Positions 12,001 through 22,499 are shown, numbered from the stretch's first letter. The stretch: DNA of 64,000 nucleotides from Sarcophilus harrisii (GCF_902635505.1 NC_045428.1:302365107-302429106); one strand, 5' to 3'. Translations and numbers: made by a program. Notes: a model not told the origin generated them from the sequence alone.

Positions 12001-12271
12001 CATGTTATTGTTGTTCAGTCATATCTGATTCTTTGTGACCCCAGAGGACTATAGCATACCAACATTATCCATTGGGTTTTCTTGGCAAAGACACTGAAGT
12101 GTTTTGCCATTTCTTTCTCCAGCTTATTTTTAAATGAAGAAGTTAAGGCAAATAGGGCTAAGTGGCTTGCCCAGGGTCACACAGCTTGTTAAATTTATGA
12201 AGCTGGGTATGAAGTCCCGTCTCCTTGACTTCAGACCCAGGACTCTATTCTCTGAGTTACCCACTTGTCTC
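12001..12271 (-). mobile_element. tRNA-SINE with RTE-like tail, inserted in L1
   Basis: Reverse orientation: TTGTTGTTCAGTCATATCTG, TTGTGACCCC, GGGTTTTCTTGGCAAAGACA, then the core and tRNA part (AGGGTCACACAGCTTGTTAA), ending CCACTTGTCTCC. It is flanked by a 9-bp target-site duplication CTATTGTAC at 11992-12000 and 12272-12280. Confidence 0.9.
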
Positions 12272-12280
12272 CTATTGTAC

Positions 12281-12480
12281 TATAAGAAGTCATAAATAGA
12301 AGTAATTCAGAAAAACATAGCAATATTTATATGAGCTGACACAAAGTGAATTAAGCAGAAACGAGAACAATATAAAATAATGTAAATGAAAAAACTCTAA
12401 AAGGTATTCAAAGCATAATTAATTGTGATAAACAAGCTGTCTTAAAGAATCAAAAATGAAATACATTTCCCTCTTCTTGG
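12281..12480 (+). mobile_element. L1 3' region, right part
   Basis: Continues the L1 cut at 12000: ACTATAAGAAGTCATAAATAG, GAGCTGACACAAAGTGAATT, AAGCAGAAACGAGAACAATA ('tgaagtgagcagaaccaggagaac' in better copies). Confidence 0.7.
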
Positions 12481-12484
12481 TATA

Positions 12485-12885
12485 ATATGCATGGGGGCTT
12501 ATGGGTACCAAATGTTATATTTTCTATAAGGCTTGTCTCCCCTTTCTCCTTCCTTTAATCTATGCTCCTTATGCTCAAAGTTTACTTTTCTCCTCCTACT
12601 GTACCCTCATCTACTACCGTACTTATATCTGAGTAGGGTATTTTGTGAAACAGATATGTAGTGAGGGGATAGATCTAGTACTATTCTTGATCAGTCCCAA
12701 CTTACTAGCAAATATTACTGGTAACACTTACTATAAACTTGGACAAATAACTATCTTTTCTAATTCTGTTAAATTGTAATGGGAGGTATCAGATTAAGTG
12801 TCACTAAGAATGAATTATTTATTTCTTCTTTCAGAGAAGTTTTCCTGATGACTTGCCTGGATGACTTTGTCCCTATAACAAGGGC
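12485..12885. other. HGD intron 1, nothing recognised
   Basis: AT-rich sequence without recognised features; 12485-12620 may be diverged L1 3' UTR. Confidence 0.3.
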
Positions 12886-13135
12886 AATTAGGTGGCACAG
12901 GGATAGAACACTGGCTTTGAGTCAGGAAGACTCATCTTCATGAGTTCAAATTTGGCCTCAGACACTTAATAGCTGGGTGACCCTGGGCAAATAGTTTAAC
13001 TCTGCCTTAGTTTCCTCGTTTATAAAATAAACTGGAGAAGGAAGTGGCAAAAACCTTCAGAATCTTTGCCAACAAAACCCAAAATGGGGTTGTGAAGAGT
13101 CAAACAGGACTAAAAATGATTGAACAAATTGTACC
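12886..13135 (+). mobile_element. tRNA-SINE with RTE-like tail
   Basis: AATTAGGTGGCACAGGGATA head, TTCAAATTTGGCCTCAGACA, TGGGTGACCCTGGGCAAATA, the core CTTAGTTTCCTCGTTTATAA, CTGGAGAAGGAAGTGGCAAA, and the tail GGGGTTGTGAAGAGTCAAAC..ATTGAACAA. Near full length. Confidence 0.9.
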
Positions 13136-13139
13136 TGTA

Positions 13140-13560
13140 CCTCTATCCTAGTCATGTTCCAAAATGCCTACTGCATTCCCTACCCCTGAAAAATCTAACC
13201 CTCTTAATACGAAGGAAAACAGGAGAGAAAAGCCAGTTTACAAAATGAACTTGGCTGATAACTTATGCAATATTTTGTACCTATAGCCCCTACCTTTTAT
13301 GAAGTGGGAAGGGGGGGAGAGGAGAGATACTAGAGAGTATCAAGATTGATCACTGCAATTAATTTGAATTCATATGCATATATTTGAAAAGTAGACACTA
13401 TTCTATCATGATATCCAATCATCATATCATATCATTCAGAAGAAATAATGTCTGTCATATCTAATGTCAGACATTAAAATTACATTATTTTCTTTTTTCC
13501 CCATTAAGTCACACACTTTCTTCTTTAAGTACACAAAAAAGATTATTTTCTAGGGTAAAG
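13140..13560. other. HGD intron 1, nothing recognised
   Basis: No exon or repeat family recognised; a short poly-G run lies near 13310. Confidence 0.35.
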
Positions 13561-13960
13561 GAGGCTAGGGGAAATCATGCTTGTTAGCCATGATTTCATT
13601 TTGAGTTTCATTATCTGCATAGAATGCAGATTGGATGATTGAGGAACATTCCCTTCCACTACCCTTTCCTCCCCAGTCAGCTCCAGTAGTTGGAGAAGAT
13701 ATGTGAAGCCAGGAGAGGGAAGCTGTGAGCAGTGTCAGTCAGTGTCAGCAGAGTAGTGTGTCTGATTGCTGCTAGCCTGCTCAGGCAGACAATACTGGAG
13801 GTAGCAGCAAGCAGCCAAGCCCTTCACCTAGGAGGGAAGCCCTTCACCAAGGCTGAGGGCCACAGAGTCCTGGGCATGGGGGTAAGGAAGAAGAGAAGGT
13901 TTCTAACTGCAAAAGTCCCTATGAGACAGTGGGAGGGACAGCATTCTGCATGTACTTATC
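13561..13960. other. GC-richer unassigned block downstream of HGD exon 1
   Basis: This is the least AT-rich non-repeat stretch near the HGD start. It contains GTCAGTCAGTGTCAG and a near-tandem AGCCCTTCACC (twice, about 20 bp apart, near 13820 and 13840). An 82-codon open frame (13732-13980) resembles no protein I recognise and has no splice support. It may be a regulatory element or an unrecognised repeat. Confidence 0.3.
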
Positions 13961-13964
13961 CCAT

Positions 13965-14095
13965 CCCTGCCACTGTGTGACTTCAGGCAAGTCACCTCTC
14001 TTGGTGACCTATTTGCTCATCTGTAAAATGAGACATTTGGTCCTAAATAATCTCTGAAGACATTTCCAATTCTAACACTCCAAGGTTCTGTGTCT
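13965..14095 (+). mobile_element. MIR-type CORE-SINE
   Basis: TGCCACTGTGTGACTTCAGG, CAAGTCACCTCTCTTGGTGA, GCTCATCTGTAAAATGAGAC, TCTAACACTCCAAGGTTCTG. A well-recognised MIR core and 3' part. Confidence 0.85.
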
Positions 14096-14157
14096 TAATG
14101 CAGTCAGAAATAATTCTTAAAAAGATAGATTTAGCTCCCCATTGCCAGAATTCCTTG

Positions 14158-14420
14158 CTATGTCATTGTTCAGTCATTTCAGCATCAAACTCCTCATGAC
14201 CTCTTTTGGGATTTTCTTGATAGAGATACTAGAATGGTTTTCCATATCCTTCTCCTGCTCATTTTACAAATAAGGAAACTGAGGCAAATATGACAGTGAC
14301 TTGCCCCCGGCTCATACAGCTATAAAGTGTCTGTAAAGCCAGATTTGAATTTAGGAAGATGAGTCCTCCCTTCTCCAGGCCTGGAACTCTTAACCACTTT
14401 GCCACTTATTTATCCCCTTG
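14158..14420 (-). mobile_element. tRNA-SINE with RTE-like tail
   Basis: Reverse orientation: TGTCATTGTTCAGTCATTTC, CTTTTGGGATTTTCTTGATA, CATTTTACAAATAAGGAAAC, GACTTGCCCC, GCCAGATTTGAATTTAGGAA, ending CCACTTTGCCACTTATT. It lies about 80 bp inside intron 1 from the HGD exon 1 donor. Confidence 0.88.
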
Positions 14421-14497
14421 CTATATAACCTGTTAGATAATTTCTGTGGAGTATTATAGAAGCTTCTAACTACAGAAATTTCTGGATCATTACTTAC

Positions 14498-14515
14498 CTT
14501 CAAATCTGCCAGCAT
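14498..14515 (-). CDS. HGD: HGD coding exon 1 (start codon to first donor)
   Basis: Likely first coding exon of homogentisate 1,2-dioxygenase, the Fe(II) enzyme that opens homogentisate in tyrosine breakdown in liver and kidney cytosol. Seen: on the minus strand ATG CTG GCA GAT TTG AAG (MLADLK) is followed at once by GTAAGT (14492-14497), a strong donor, and preceded by GAAA before the ATG. Known: human HGD starts MAELK and, as I recall, its exon 1 also ends right after the lysine codon (c.15/c.16). The gene lies just downstream of RABL3 on the same strand, as here. Odd: one extra codon (Leu) after Met. The match is only six residues, so position, phase and synteny carry most of the weight. 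Exons 2 onward are not seen in positions 1-14497, so intron 1 would exceed 14 kb. Confidence 0.65.
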
Positions 14516-14700
14516 TTTCCTCTCGTAGGCTTTGGGAGCTTCACAAAACACAAACACGAAGACAGCGTGGGGCTAAAATGTTGGTCTTTCTAGGGAACAG
14601 TTCTGAATCCAATCTCTTGCTTTCCTTCTTCCTACCTATCTGCTATTAGTGAACTGCTAAAGAAATTTCCAAACTGCTTGGTGTGCAAGTGATAAAGTCC
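14516..14700 (-). promoter_or_regulatory. HGD: HGD 5' UTR and proximal promoter region (inferred)
   Basis: The sequence upstream of the HGD ATG on the minus strand. It is free of recognisable repeats and CpG-poor, as expected for a tissue-restricted promoter rather than a CpG-island one. No convincing TATA box was seen; a TTTTAG motif lies near 14575. The transcription start is not fixed. Confidence 0.35.
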
Positions 14701-15305
14701 AACAAGTCTCGCTTGAGGTTATTGACATTGGTTTTACATGGTTTGTTTGTAGTGTGTGTTTAAAATCAAATGTAAAACTATTTCTTAGTGGCTGCCAGAA
14801 GGATTTTTTTTTCTTTTGCGTCACTAGAGTGAAAAGGAGATAGGCTAAAGATACAAAGAAGGAAAGATTTTAAAAAAGGGGGGGGGGTAATCCAATTTAG
14901 TAGTCAATGATTTTTAAATGGAGAAGATTTTCAGGGCATTTGAATAAAGTGATTTCTCTTGCCAGTCTTGTCTTAATGAAGCAATAAACATTTTCTTGTC
15001 CCTAAAGAAAAAGAAAACTCTTGTAACATATTATACCTAGCCAAGTAAAACAAATTTCTACATGGCCATGTTTTTTTAAAAATTTCTCATTCCATAACCT
15101 AAATCTGCTTCAAGTAGCATGCTTCATTAATGCTCCCTTGGAATTGTGACTAGTTACTGTGTTGATAAGAATATTACAATTGTTTGTATTTACAATGTTG
15201 TCAAACTGCTTCTTAAACATGACACTTCATGCAGTATACGGAGCACTGTGACAGTGTCACTGAAGGGTAGGAATACTTGTGGGGGGAAAAAGTGTTTAAA
15301 AAACT
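14700..15305. other. Upstream of HGD, nothing recognised
   Basis: Intergenic. Includes a 10-G run at 14878-14887. No gene or repeat recognised. Confidence 0.4.
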
Positions 15306-15307
15306 GC

Positions 15308-15425
15308 AAAGAAAAGACTACCAGCCCTGAAGTCAAGAGAATCTGAGTTCAAATCTGACCTCAGACACTTAACATTTCCTAGGTGTGTGACCCTGGGCAA
15401 GTCACTTGATCCCAATTGCCTCAGC
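15308..15425 (+). mobile_element. tRNA-SINE with A-rich tail
   Basis: Truncated head then CCAGCCCTGAAGTCAAGAGA, GAGTTCAAATCTGACCTCAG, GTGTGACCCTGGGCAAGTCA, CCAATTGCCTCAGC. The tail passes directly into the adjoining purine microsatellite. Confidence 0.9.
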
Positions 15426-15612
15426 AAAAAAGAAGAAAAAATGAAAGAGAAAGAGAAAGAAAGGAAAGAAAGCAAGCAAGCAAGAAAGAAAGAAAAGAGA
15501 GAAAAAGGAAGAAAGAGAAAGGGAGAGAAAGGAAGAAAGAAAGAGAAAGGAAGAAAGGAAGAAAGAAAGGAAGGAAGAAAGAAAGGAAGGAAGGAAGGAA
15601 GGAAGGAAGGAA

Positions 15613-15686
<74 letters not shown>

Positions 15687-15688
15687 AA
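15426..15688 (+). repeat. (GAAA)n/(GGAA)n microsatellite grown from SINE tail
   Basis: About 260 bp of AAAG/AAGG units starting where the SINE poly-A tail would be. The right ~70 bp is nearly pure (GAAA)n, the middle (GGAA)n. Lysine/arginine- and phenylalanine/serine-rich open frames on both strands are artefacts of the repeat. Confidence 0.97.
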
Positions 15689-15694
15689 ATACAC

Positions 15695-16570
15695 TTTGTA
15701 ACTAGGTTGGGTCCCCCAAAGCAAGGCCATATCTTCCCTTGCTTGGAGGGTGCTAGTGTCTTCTCAATATAAATTTCATTACAGTTGATTGCTCCCTATA
15801 TCATCAATACCCTCCAGTAGACTAATGTTCCAGTACCATTTAAAAAGTCAGTACTGTATAAATTCATTCTTACAAAAATTTGTAAAATATTTGTAAATTT
15901 CCTGAGAAGAGAGCAAGAAAAGAAGTTGCAAAGAATTTCCCTTCCCACACTGCGGGGCACTCTCTCCCATGTACCACCTTAGTCTTTGGAGAGATCAGTT
16001 CATATTTAAAGGAGTTTCTGCATAATATTGGCTCTATCAACTCCACTTCCAAATGTATAGTTGATAGATACTTATACTCCATTTTAGCAACCTTCTATAC
16101 ACTTAGTCATTTATGACCTAAATCGTCCTCTCTGCAAAATCCAGCATGGATTCAAACTCCTTGACTTCTAAGGGCTCATTTTTCTGATCTGAATTTCACA
16201 GAAACAAGCATGTACTAGTACCTTCCAGCTGGCTACATTAATAATAATGCAATAAGTCAAGATGTTGAATGTTATTTACATCACTCTGCTAATATATGGA
16301 TACTTCCCATGATCCTCAGTGCTTTTTATGTGGTAATAAATGGCCTGTCCCATTCCGGATTCATCCAGAAAGTGCTGAGGCTCAACAGTTCCCTGTGGCC
16401 TCAGCTAGACATTGCTATTGGCTTCTATACTAGAATATACATACCAGTACCTTTAGATTTATAAAATTTTCTAATACATTCTTATCCAAGTCTCAAAATT
16501 GTTATGTGCCTGAGGTAGGTAGGATATAGGATCTCAGCATCATATTTTTATTTCCTTCCAATGGGAAAAG
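15695..16570. other. Intergenic, nothing recognised
   Basis: No exon, RNA gene or clear repeat recognised between the microsatellite and the MIR at 16575. Confidence 0.4.
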
Positions 16571-16574
16571 GGAA

Positions 16575-16835
16575 GGGAATAAGCATTCACATAGCATTTA
16601 ACCAAGTGGTAGATGCTTTGCTAAATGTTTTACAAACATTATCTCATTTGATCCTTACAACAACTTTCCAAGATATATGCTATCACAACTTTCATTTTAC
16701 AAATGAGGAAATTGAAGTAAATAGAGGTTAAATGATTTACTCAAGAGTCACACAGATAGGAAGCTTCTGAAGCCAGATTTGAACTCAACTCTGTCTGATC
16801 CTATGTCTACTACTCTATCAGTTATAGGACCTAGA
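16575..16835 (-). mobile_element. MIR/MAR1-type CORE-SINE
   Basis: Reverse orientation: GCTAAATGTTTTACAAACAT, TATCTCATTTGATCCTTACA, CATTTTACAAATGAGGAAAT, GTCACACAG, GCCAGATTTGAACTCA. Close to full length. Confidence 0.9.
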
Positions 16836-16841
16836 TTAAAC

Positions 16842-17100
16842 TATTGTTGTTCAATAATTTTAGTCATTTCTGATTCTTTATGATTCCAATTGGAGTTTTC
16901 TTGATACAGACATTGGAGTGGTTTGCCATGTCCTTCTCTGGCTCATTTTACACATGAGGAAACTGTGGCAAAAGGGGATACGTGGCTTAGGCAGGATCAC
17001 ACAGTTAGTAATTACCTGAGCTAGTAAGATTTGAACTCAGAAAGATGAGTTTTCCTGACACCAGGTCTGACACTCTATCCATTGCATCATCTAGCTTCCC
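16842..17100 (-). mobile_element. tRNA-SINE with RTE-like tail
   Basis: Reverse orientation: ATTGTTGTTCAATAATTTTA, GGAGTTTTCTTGATACAGAC, TTTTACACATGAGGAAACTG, GGATCACACAGTTAGTAATT, ending ATCCATTGCATCATCTAGC. It separates the MIR at 16575 from a further MIR-like piece at 17108. Confidence 0.9.
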
Positions 17101-17107
17101 TCAGAGA

Positions 17108-17190
17108 AAATAAGTGACTTGTTCACACTAGGAAATTATAGAATTAGAATCCATTTCTTTATTAATCCATGCTATTCCATTTAATATTAA
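17108..17190 (-). mobile_element. MIR-like fragment
   Basis: GTGACTTGTTCACACTAGGA, AGAATTAGAATCC, ending TCCATGCTATTCCA is the 5' part of a reversed MIR. It may be part of the MIR at 16575, displaced by the SINE insertion. Confidence 0.5.
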
Positions 17191-17414
17191 ATTAAGTATC
17201 ATTATGGCATGCAGTTATAATAAATCCATTTTCCTGTTTTTTGGGCAACCACACACAGAAGGATGATTTTGCTAATGTGAACACAATGTCCCATTTGAAT
17301 GAAACATATTTTGAAGGAAGTACTTTCATCAGTCCCTTTCAATTGAGCCACCAGTTTGTTTAGCAAAATGTACTTTTGGAACAGGACTGAGTTATAGTAA
17401 CCATGGTTGAACAA

Positions 17415-17540
17415 AGTAGCTAGGTGGTACGGTGGATAGGATTGGAGAAAGAAAAGATTAATTTTCTAAACCACTCCAGTGTCTTTTGCTAAGAACACTT
17501 CACTGGGATCATGAAGAGTCAGGACCAAACAACAACAAAC
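17415..17540 (+). mobile_element. tRNA-SINE with RTE-like tail, internally deleted
   Basis: Head AAGTAGCTAGGTGGTACGGTG then a jump to ACCACTCCAGTGTCTTTTGC, GGGATCATGAAGAGTCAGGA and (AAC)n. The central tRNA/core part is missing. Confidence 0.8.
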
Positions 17541-17564
17541 AGAATTGGAATTCTTGTACAATGG

Positions 17565-17665
17565 GGAGGCTGCTCGGTATAGTTGAAATAATACCAAGTC
17601 AGGAGACAGGCCTAAATCCAAACCCTGGCTGAAATATCAGTCATTAGCTCCAAGAATTTTAGTGT
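17565..17665 (+). mobile_element. MIR-type CORE-SINE fragment
   Basis: CTGCTCGGTATAGTTGAAAT..AAGTCAGGAGACAGGCCTAA..AACCCTGGCTGAAATATCAG is the tRNA-like head only. Confidence 0.5.
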
Positions 17666-17739
17666 ATCCTTTCCCTTCCAGGACCCAACTCCCCCCCAAT
17701 TCTACAAAGGATGTTTCACATCTATTCACATTCCCCTTT

Positions 17740-17935
17740 TTGTCTTGTTTTTTTTTTCCCCCTTCATTTTAGAAAAGTATTCCTTAATTTCTCAAATTCC
17801 ATAATCTCCACAATGTCTTCTCTGACATTTTTCCTCATCCCTCAGAGAAATGGATCTTTCCTTCTTCAAATTTATTACAGCACTTTGTCTGCATTCCTTA
17901 CTTGATTTTCCTCAGTTACAATAAGTAAAAATACT
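17740..17935 (+). mobile_element. Possible L2 3' fragment
   Basis: A T/C-rich stretch with CTCTGACATTTTTCCTCATC and TTATTACAGCACTTTGTCTG, reminiscent of the L2 region before its terminus. Diverged. Confidence 0.35.
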
Positions 17936-18214
17936 TAAGCAAAAAGTAACTAATACAAGTATGGTTTGTGTCAGCATATGAAACATTAGACATTTAGTCC
18001 TTCACCTCTCTAGTGAAAGAAAGGTTTATTTCATCATTTGTCTTATGGAAGACATATTTGGCATATATATTCAGTTTAATATTTTTTAAGTGTTGCTACC
18101 CTTTACATTATTGTGGCCATTGTACACATTGTTCTCTTGATTCATCCTTTATTCTGCATCAATTCATACAAATTTTCCCAAATTTCTCTGAATTCATTTT
18201 AACCTTTTATTGCA

Positions 18215-18450
18215 CAAGTGTGGCCTTAGTAGAGCACTGGACTTAAATTCAGTAAGACCTGGGTTCAAATTCTGCCCTAAACACTAACTAGCTATGTGAC
18301 TGGACAAGTCATTTAACCTCATCTGCTTCACTTTCTCTATATGTAAAATGGGTATAATAAAAATCTTTATCTCCCAAGGTTGTTGTAAGAATATTTGCAA
18401 AGTATTTAGCAAACTTAAAAGTACTATATAAGTGGTCTTATTACTGTTAT
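18215..18450 (+). mobile_element. MAR1-type CORE-SINE
   Basis: GTAGAGCACTGGACTTAAAT, CTGGGTTCAAATTCTGCCC, TAGCTATGTGACTGG, ATATGTAAAATGGGTATAAT, AAGGTTGTTGTAAGAAT, and the end AAAGTACTATATAAGTGGTC. Full-length pattern. Confidence 0.9.
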
Positions 18451-18479
18451 CATTTCTTCATTCATATACTGTACTATCT

Positions 18480-18705
18480 TTTGGATTGTTCAACGGATAA
18501 AGCACTGAGTCTGGTTTCAGAAGATCTGAGTCAAATATGCCCTTTGACACTTACCAGTTGTGTGATCCTTAATCCTTAATCCACTAGAGAAGAAAATGAC
18601 AAAACATTCCAGTATATTAACCGAGAAAATTCCAGGGACACCACTGGTGTGCTATGGCCACAGAGTCACAAAGAATCAGATGTGACTAAACAACTGTTTT
18701 TTCAG
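18480..18705 (+). mobile_element. tRNA-SINE with RTE-like tail
   Basis: CAACGGATAAAGCACTGAGT, CCAGTTGTGTGATCCTTAAT, CATTCCAGTATATTAACCGA, CACAGAGTCACAAAGAATCA, GATGTGACTAAACAACTG. Confidence 0.85.
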
Positions 18706-19054
18706 CTAATCAACAGGAACCTGTTTCCATTTTTTTTTTTTATTAATATGAAAACTGCATACAATGTTTTAATAGGCTCTTTCTGACTTTAATTTTCTTA
18801 GTATTTATATCCATTTATGCAGTGGGTATACAAATGGCTTGGGTCATTTTTTTTTTCTTATATAATTCCAAACTATTTCCCACCTTCTCCAACTGTGCAC
18901 TACAGTATATCTTCCTACTCTTCCCTTCACTCCCAACAGTCTCTGCGTCTCATCACCTTTGCCATTACTCTAGAAACCAAATGCTCTCTCTCTTGCGAAC
19001 CTATCCAGTTTGAGTTCATAAAGTCTACATTCTTTTATCCCCAACTAGTGTTTT

Positions 19055-19262
19055 ATACAATCATAGATTTAGACATGAAAGGGCCCTGAGAAATCATAGT
19101 TAAACTCCCTTATTTTACAAATGAGGAACAAAAAGGCCATCAAGACTTATCCAAGTTCATACCAGGAGGGAGCAGTAAAGCCAGGATTCAAGCTTAGGGC
19201 ATCTAGCTCTAAATTCATCTGTTTTTTTTTTTTTCCCCCCATCACATTACTCTATAGGCCCA
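19055..19262 (-). mobile_element. MIR-type CORE-SINE
   Basis: ATCATAGATTTAGACATGAA, TTATTTTACAAATGAGGAAC, AAGCCAGGATTCAAGC, CTAGCTCTAAATTCATCTG, with a T/C run near the end. Confidence 0.8.
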
Positions 19263-19599
19263 GCCTCAAATTGCTGAGGAACTATAGAAACTAGCTGGGA
19301 ACAATACAAGTGACAAACTAAAAAGAAAATAGTGGCATGCAGGGCAATACATTACTTTCAACTTTGCCTCTAAAACACTTTTCTAAGTATCTGATGCATT
19401 CATGACTTCAACCTTCCTCCCTATTATAAGACAAAAAATCTTATAATTATCTGTTATATTAGTCACTCATAGTTTAGTGTTTTGGGTTTTTTTTGGTCAT
19501 ACGTAAAAGAAGGGATAGATCACTTCTAAGGTGTTTTCTAGTATTCACTTTTCAATAATGTTTATAATTGACACTAATCTTTTCAGTGTCTAAGTGTAA

Positions 19600-20222
19600 A
19601 GAAAGATTCTACCACATGTACAAAAATATTTATAGCAGCTTTTTTTTTTATGGGGCAAAGAATTAGAAACAGAATGTCCGTCAACCAGGCATTGGCTGAA
19701 CAAGTTGTGGTATATGAATGTAATGGAATACTATTTTTCTATAAGAAATGTTGAGCCAGTGAATTTCAAAACAAACAAACAAAAAAAAAAAAAAAACACC
19801 TGGAAAGACCTACAGGAATTGATGTAAAGTTAAGTGAGTTGAACCAGGAGAACATTGTACACCAAGAGAATAGCAAGATTGTGTGATGATCAACAATGAT
19901 TTACTTAGCTCTTCTCAGCAATACTGTGATCTATGATGATTCCAAGACTCTTGATGGAAAATGTGATCCATATCCAAAGAAAAAACTATGGAGAATGAAA
20001 AAAGATCAAAGCACACTACTTTCACTTTTTCTTTGTTTTTGGTGGTGTTTTTCCTTTTGTTGTTTCTTCTTTAACAACATGACTACTTTGGAAATATGTT
20101 TAATCAGCGTGCACACATATAATGTTTGTCATCTTGGGGAAAGGAAAGAAGAGAGTAGGGGAAAGAGGAAGGGAGGAAAACTTGGAACTCAAACTTGAAA
20201 ACAAAACAAAACAAAAAAAAAA
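19600..20222 (+). mobile_element. L1 3' end, 5'-truncated
   Basis: Sense L1 post-ORF2 block order: TTTATAGCAGC, CAACCAGGCATTGGCTGAAC, ATGTAATGGAATACTATTTT, GTTGAACCAGGAGAACATTG, CAAAGAAAAAACTATGGAGAA, the T-rich stretch, AGGGAGGAAAACTTGGAACTC, ending in an A-rich tail (20199-20222). Confidence 0.88.
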
Positions 20223-20224
20223 AT

Positions 20225-22499
20225 CAATCATCCAAGGATAAAGCTAAACAGATGAGATAGAGGTACTGATAAAATTTCAGATTTGATGTGCCAAATCTTT
20301 GTCCCCTACTGAAACTAGAAATAACACCTTGCCATTTAACTAGTATAGCTTAATTCCTTTGGGTCTTGAAGACTTGTTTTCAAAAATTCCCTGGAGATCT
20401 TAAGTTATGAGCTCACCCCTTAGCAGAAAACACTTGACAATTGGCTGAAAGCAAAAATGGACATAGGATAGGTGCCTGGGGAAGGTTATGGGAGTTGGAT
20501 AAAGCAGGGAGGAGGAAAAATGACATTGACAGGGGGAATGGAATGTATCCAAAGCCAAATTATTTCCTTCAGTTTTGCCTTAAGCTATCCCTGATCAGAG
20601 CATTGAAAATCATCTAACATAAGCTCTTTTCCTGACATTAAGCCTTATACTGCCACTACTTATTCTGGCCACACATTTCTTAGTGTGAAGGGAGTATATT
20701 ATTTTGAAAATATATATACATGTATTTGGGATGATAAGAAAGAATTAAGTTAATTTGTTTTCTAAAGGAAAGATAATCAGCTCTAGAAAGGCATTTTGGT
20801 TTGGTTTGGTTGTTTTTTTAAGAGGGAATAAGCTGTAATGGGCTTTAATTTAAAATGAAGAAAAGATAATGCTTGAAATCAGAACCCAAAAAGGTAAATA
20901 GAGATAGGAATGCTATTAATTTTTTAACATGGGGAAAATGAGAGCCACAGTTGGAGAATTTTGCCCAGATATTGTTGAATCTTTGGCACACAATGCACAG
21001 TCCCAGATACAACAATTAACACTTATATCAAAATTCACATGTGGCATAGAGGTTACATGGTTCTGCCATCCCCTGACTCCCACCACCAAATCCTATTCAA
21101 ATGTGGAGAAAGTGGAGAAACTACTCCCCAGAATCTTCAAAACCTCTCTTTCTTGTAAAATCCTAATGTAAACTCTTCTCTTCTGATTCTGGACTGGCTA
21201 AACGTTGAAATGTAATTAAAATGGGAGAAAAAGATAAAGGAGAAACTGGAGTGTGAATGCTTTATTTTTACAATGAGGAAATGAAGCTGTGAGGTGGGAA
21301 CTTAATTAAAAAATCATGGAGAGAGATGGGAGAAGGAGATAATTGAAGCCGAGATGAACATTGGAGGTGGAAAGAGGACAGAGGGTCAATCAAGGAGATT
21401 TTGAGGAAAGCAGCAAAATCAAGATTCACTCTAACAAGGAAAAATGATGGGCAGAAATCAAAAAAGGAAGGCTGTGCAAAAAAACCTGACATGATCCTAA
21501 ACCAATTATTGGGCCATCAAGAAAGCCAAGAATCCTGTTCCATAATTCATATCTATTTCCAGTGAATGTGTGGCTGTAAAGCCTATTTTTACTCCTTTCA
21601 CAGTGAATCCTCCATTGTTGGCACCAAGAATAATATTCTTAATTCAATGAGTACATGCAAGTGAACTAAGATTTACTCTTCCAGAGTTGAATTTTACTTC
21701 AAATAAATAAAAAGTGAAGGAGCTATAAGTCACTTATTGCCTCTTTTTTTTTTTTTTTTTTTTTGCTGGCCTACAAATACTCCCTGCTTATTCCCAAGTA
21801 GGTTTTGGTGAGGACTGCAGTCAGGTAGCACTCAATGCTTATAGGATTCGGGAAACTGCCAGCTTCTGACCAACTTTTTTGTTTTTCTGCTTCTGATGCT
21901 GCCCATATATTATTAATTTGTATTTATATTTAACTGCAGCTCTTAGCCTCTTTTAGTCATTGAGACATTTATGAGGAAGAGGAGGGAAAGCAGACAAGAC
22001 CTCTATTATGAAGAGTAACTGACTGAGGTGGAAACATAATTAATCCTGCTTTTCCTCTTTCAGAATATCAAAAAAGTATGAAAGTTAGCTACTAAAAACA
22101 ATTTAAAGATTAACTAATATGACTTCTTTTAAGAGTTAAAAAACAATAGGAATTCATGTTAAATATACTTAAGTTTAGATGTACTAAGCAAGAGTAAATT
22201 TTCACTGTACTCCCAAGTCACTGCTGTTTGATACTTTAACCTGATAGTATCTTTTATTGCTACGTGACTATACAATTCACAGAAGTCAATGATAGAGAAG
22301 AAAGAAAGAGCTCTATATAATCACAAATGATTCCCTTTATCATTTTCCTTTATTTTTCCATTAGTGAGGGAAGAATAGAATTTTTAAGATAGACGCATAA
22401 AAGACTGGACATTCTGAAAGCCAATACATTGCCCCTGGAGTTCATCAGGAAGAGAAAATCTGTTCCTTCTTGTTCATTCTTTAAAAGGATGAACATATT
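20225..22499. other. RABL3 3' UTR / intergenic, nothing further recognised
   Basis: Downstream of the RABL3 stop codon. No exon of another gene was recognised. A 21-T run lies at about 21744-21764 and a poly-A run near 20211. How far the RABL3 3' UTR extends is not visible by eye. Confidence 0.4.
22349..22354 (-). promoter_or_regulatory. RABL3: Candidate RABL3 poly(A) signal
   Basis: AATAAA on the minus strand about 146 nt past the stop codon; another lies at 21261-21266. Which is used, or whether a more distant site is, cannot be told here. Confidence 0.25.

Noticed and set aside
13732-13980. 82-codon plus-strand frame near HGD exon 1
   Set aside because: No recognisable protein, partly overlaps a MIR and has no splice support; kept only as an unexplained GC-richer block.
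15296-15772. Three overlapping open frames of 104-144 codons on both strands
   Set aside because: Low-complexity translations of (GAAA)n/(GGAA)n; no coding character.
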